From Atopobium massiliense (GTDB taxonomy: Bacteria; Actinomycetota; Coriobacteriia; Coriobacteriales; Atopobiaceae), in assembly GCA_900343135.1 (NCBI GenBank), contig OPYK01000005.1, positions 62,001-126,000 on the forward strand: a stretch of 64,000 bases of DNA, read 5' to 3'. A program made the position numbers and the translations under genes. Positions 63,555-64,000 of this stretch are shown one piece after another; within the stretch, counting starts at the first letter, position 1; each line of letters starts with the position of its first letter. Below the pieces are notes generated by a model, which made no database searches, was not told where the DNA came from, and saw only the letters and a list, made by a program, of their open reading frames with translations.

Positions 63555-63568
63555 CTGGGATGATTGTG

Positions 63569-64000
63569 ATGAAAAGTAATATGTACATCATTCAGGAAGT
63601 TTTTAACCATAATGCACTGTTATGTCAGCAACAAACAACAGATGAGAATTATCTCTTTTTTGGCAAAGGTATTGGCTTTAAGCGTAAGAGGGGAGATATT
63701 TTTGTAGTCGATAAAAATGTAGAGCGTGTTTTGTTAACCTTAACAAGGGACGCTATCGACCGCTATAAATTTTTGGTAGAGCAAGTAGAGAATAAGCAAC
63801 TTATCAAAATAGTTCAAAACATTGTTTTACAAGCTCAAAGCTATTTTGAACATACCATTTCGGGCGATTTGGAAATTAGCCTTCTTGACCATCTTAACTT
63901 TGCGATCCAGCGCCGTAAGCAAGGGTATGATATGCACTACCCATTTGTTAATGAGCTTAAGTTCTTATATCCAAAAGAATATACATTTTCACAAGAAGCT
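63569..64000 (+). CDS. BglG/LicT-family transcriptional antiterminator (partial)
   Basis: First 144 residues; cut by the right edge. The N-terminal RNA-binding domain has the family signature (IQEVFNHNALLC, GKGIGFKRKRGD). PRD1 follows, with a likely phosphorylatable His in LLDHLNFAIQRRKQG. Such proteins bind the nascent mRNA, prevent terminator folding and are phosphorylated by the PTS. The target may be the hairpin at 60425-60455 or a terminator outside the window. A second ATG at 63581 is possible. Confidence 0.88.
   Translation, partial: MKSNMYIIQEVFNHNALLCQQQTTDENYLFFGKGIGFKRKRGDIFVVDKNVERVLLTLTRDAIDRYKFLVEQVENKQLIKIVQNIVLQAQSYFEHTISGDLEISLLDHLNFAIQRRKQGYDMHYPFVNELKFLYPKEYTFSQEA

Noticed and set aside
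1-64000. tRNA or rRNA genes
   Set aside because: No cloverleaf or rRNA-like sequence was found in the intergenic spaces on reading; a covariance scan was not possible.

Overview
The window is a 64 kb bacterial chromosome segment of intermediate GC content. The genes are complete and strongly tied to their ribosome binding sites. The gene set is a twin-arginine TatA/TatC pair, AddAB, a PcrA with a C-terminal Tudor-like domain, NhaA, many Ala-rich low-complexity insertions, and PTS uptake with a GH4 phospho-glucosidase. Together these suggest a host-associated Actinomycetota of class Coriobacteriia, possibly Atopobiaceae-like. That assignment is inference from gene content and style; no rRNA gene is present. 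Layout: (1) 1-9.7 kb holds an M16 peptidase cut by the left edge, a DMT exporter, a secreted coiled-coil/lysozyme-like protein, a universal stress protein, uppP and a four-gene polar amino-acid ABC importer. (2) About 9.75-13.7 kb is an AT-rich accessory island. It carries a promoter plus structured small RNA beside a gutted Abi_2 abortive-infection gene, other decayed fragments, an orphan lipoprotein, a Vga-like ABC-F ribosome-protection gene with a leader-peptide attenuator, and a RelB/RelE-type toxin-antitoxin pair. (3) 13.8-31.1 kb is housekeeping: pcrA, mtnN, degV, nhaA, an aminotransferase, a TPR protein, a STAS protein, tatA-tatC, an archaeal-type topoisomerase I, tmk, holB, ricT and queD. 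(4) 31.3-49 kb is a DNA-repair and replication block, addB-addA-dnaE-[large unknown protein]-ruvC-ruvA-ruvB. The unknown protein has the architecture of a glutamine-dependent NAD+ synthetase, but its key catalytic motifs appear lost and it carries a long Asp/Glu-rich tail. (5) 49-56.2 kb holds a cold-shock protein, purH, an M20 dipeptidase and a PfoR-type PTS EIIC followed by a PanE-like reductase. (6) 56.3-64 kb holds a 36-bp inverted-repeat element and then an alpha-glucoside utilisation locus: a divergent RpiR regulator, a GlvA-like GH4 6-phospho-glucosidase, an MBL-fold hydrolase, an EIICB permease, a PHP-domain protein and a BglG-type antiterminator cut by the right edge. How the pieces work together: the ABC importer lipoprotein carries a Tat-type signal and the Tat translocase lies in the same window. 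AddAB, RuvABC, PcrA and DnaE cover end resection, branch migration and resolution, and repair and replicative synthesis. The GH4/PTS locus looks self-contained for uptake and hydrolysis of an alpha-glucoside, except that no EIIA is visible, with possible double control by RpiR and an antiterminator. The strongest candidates for something undescribed are the NadE-derived pseudoenzyme (43162-46398), the Abi-linked small RNA relic (9757-10146), the ABC-F leader (11230-11340), the inverted-repeat element (56359-56550), and the two uncharacterised hydrolases within the alpha-glucoside locus.
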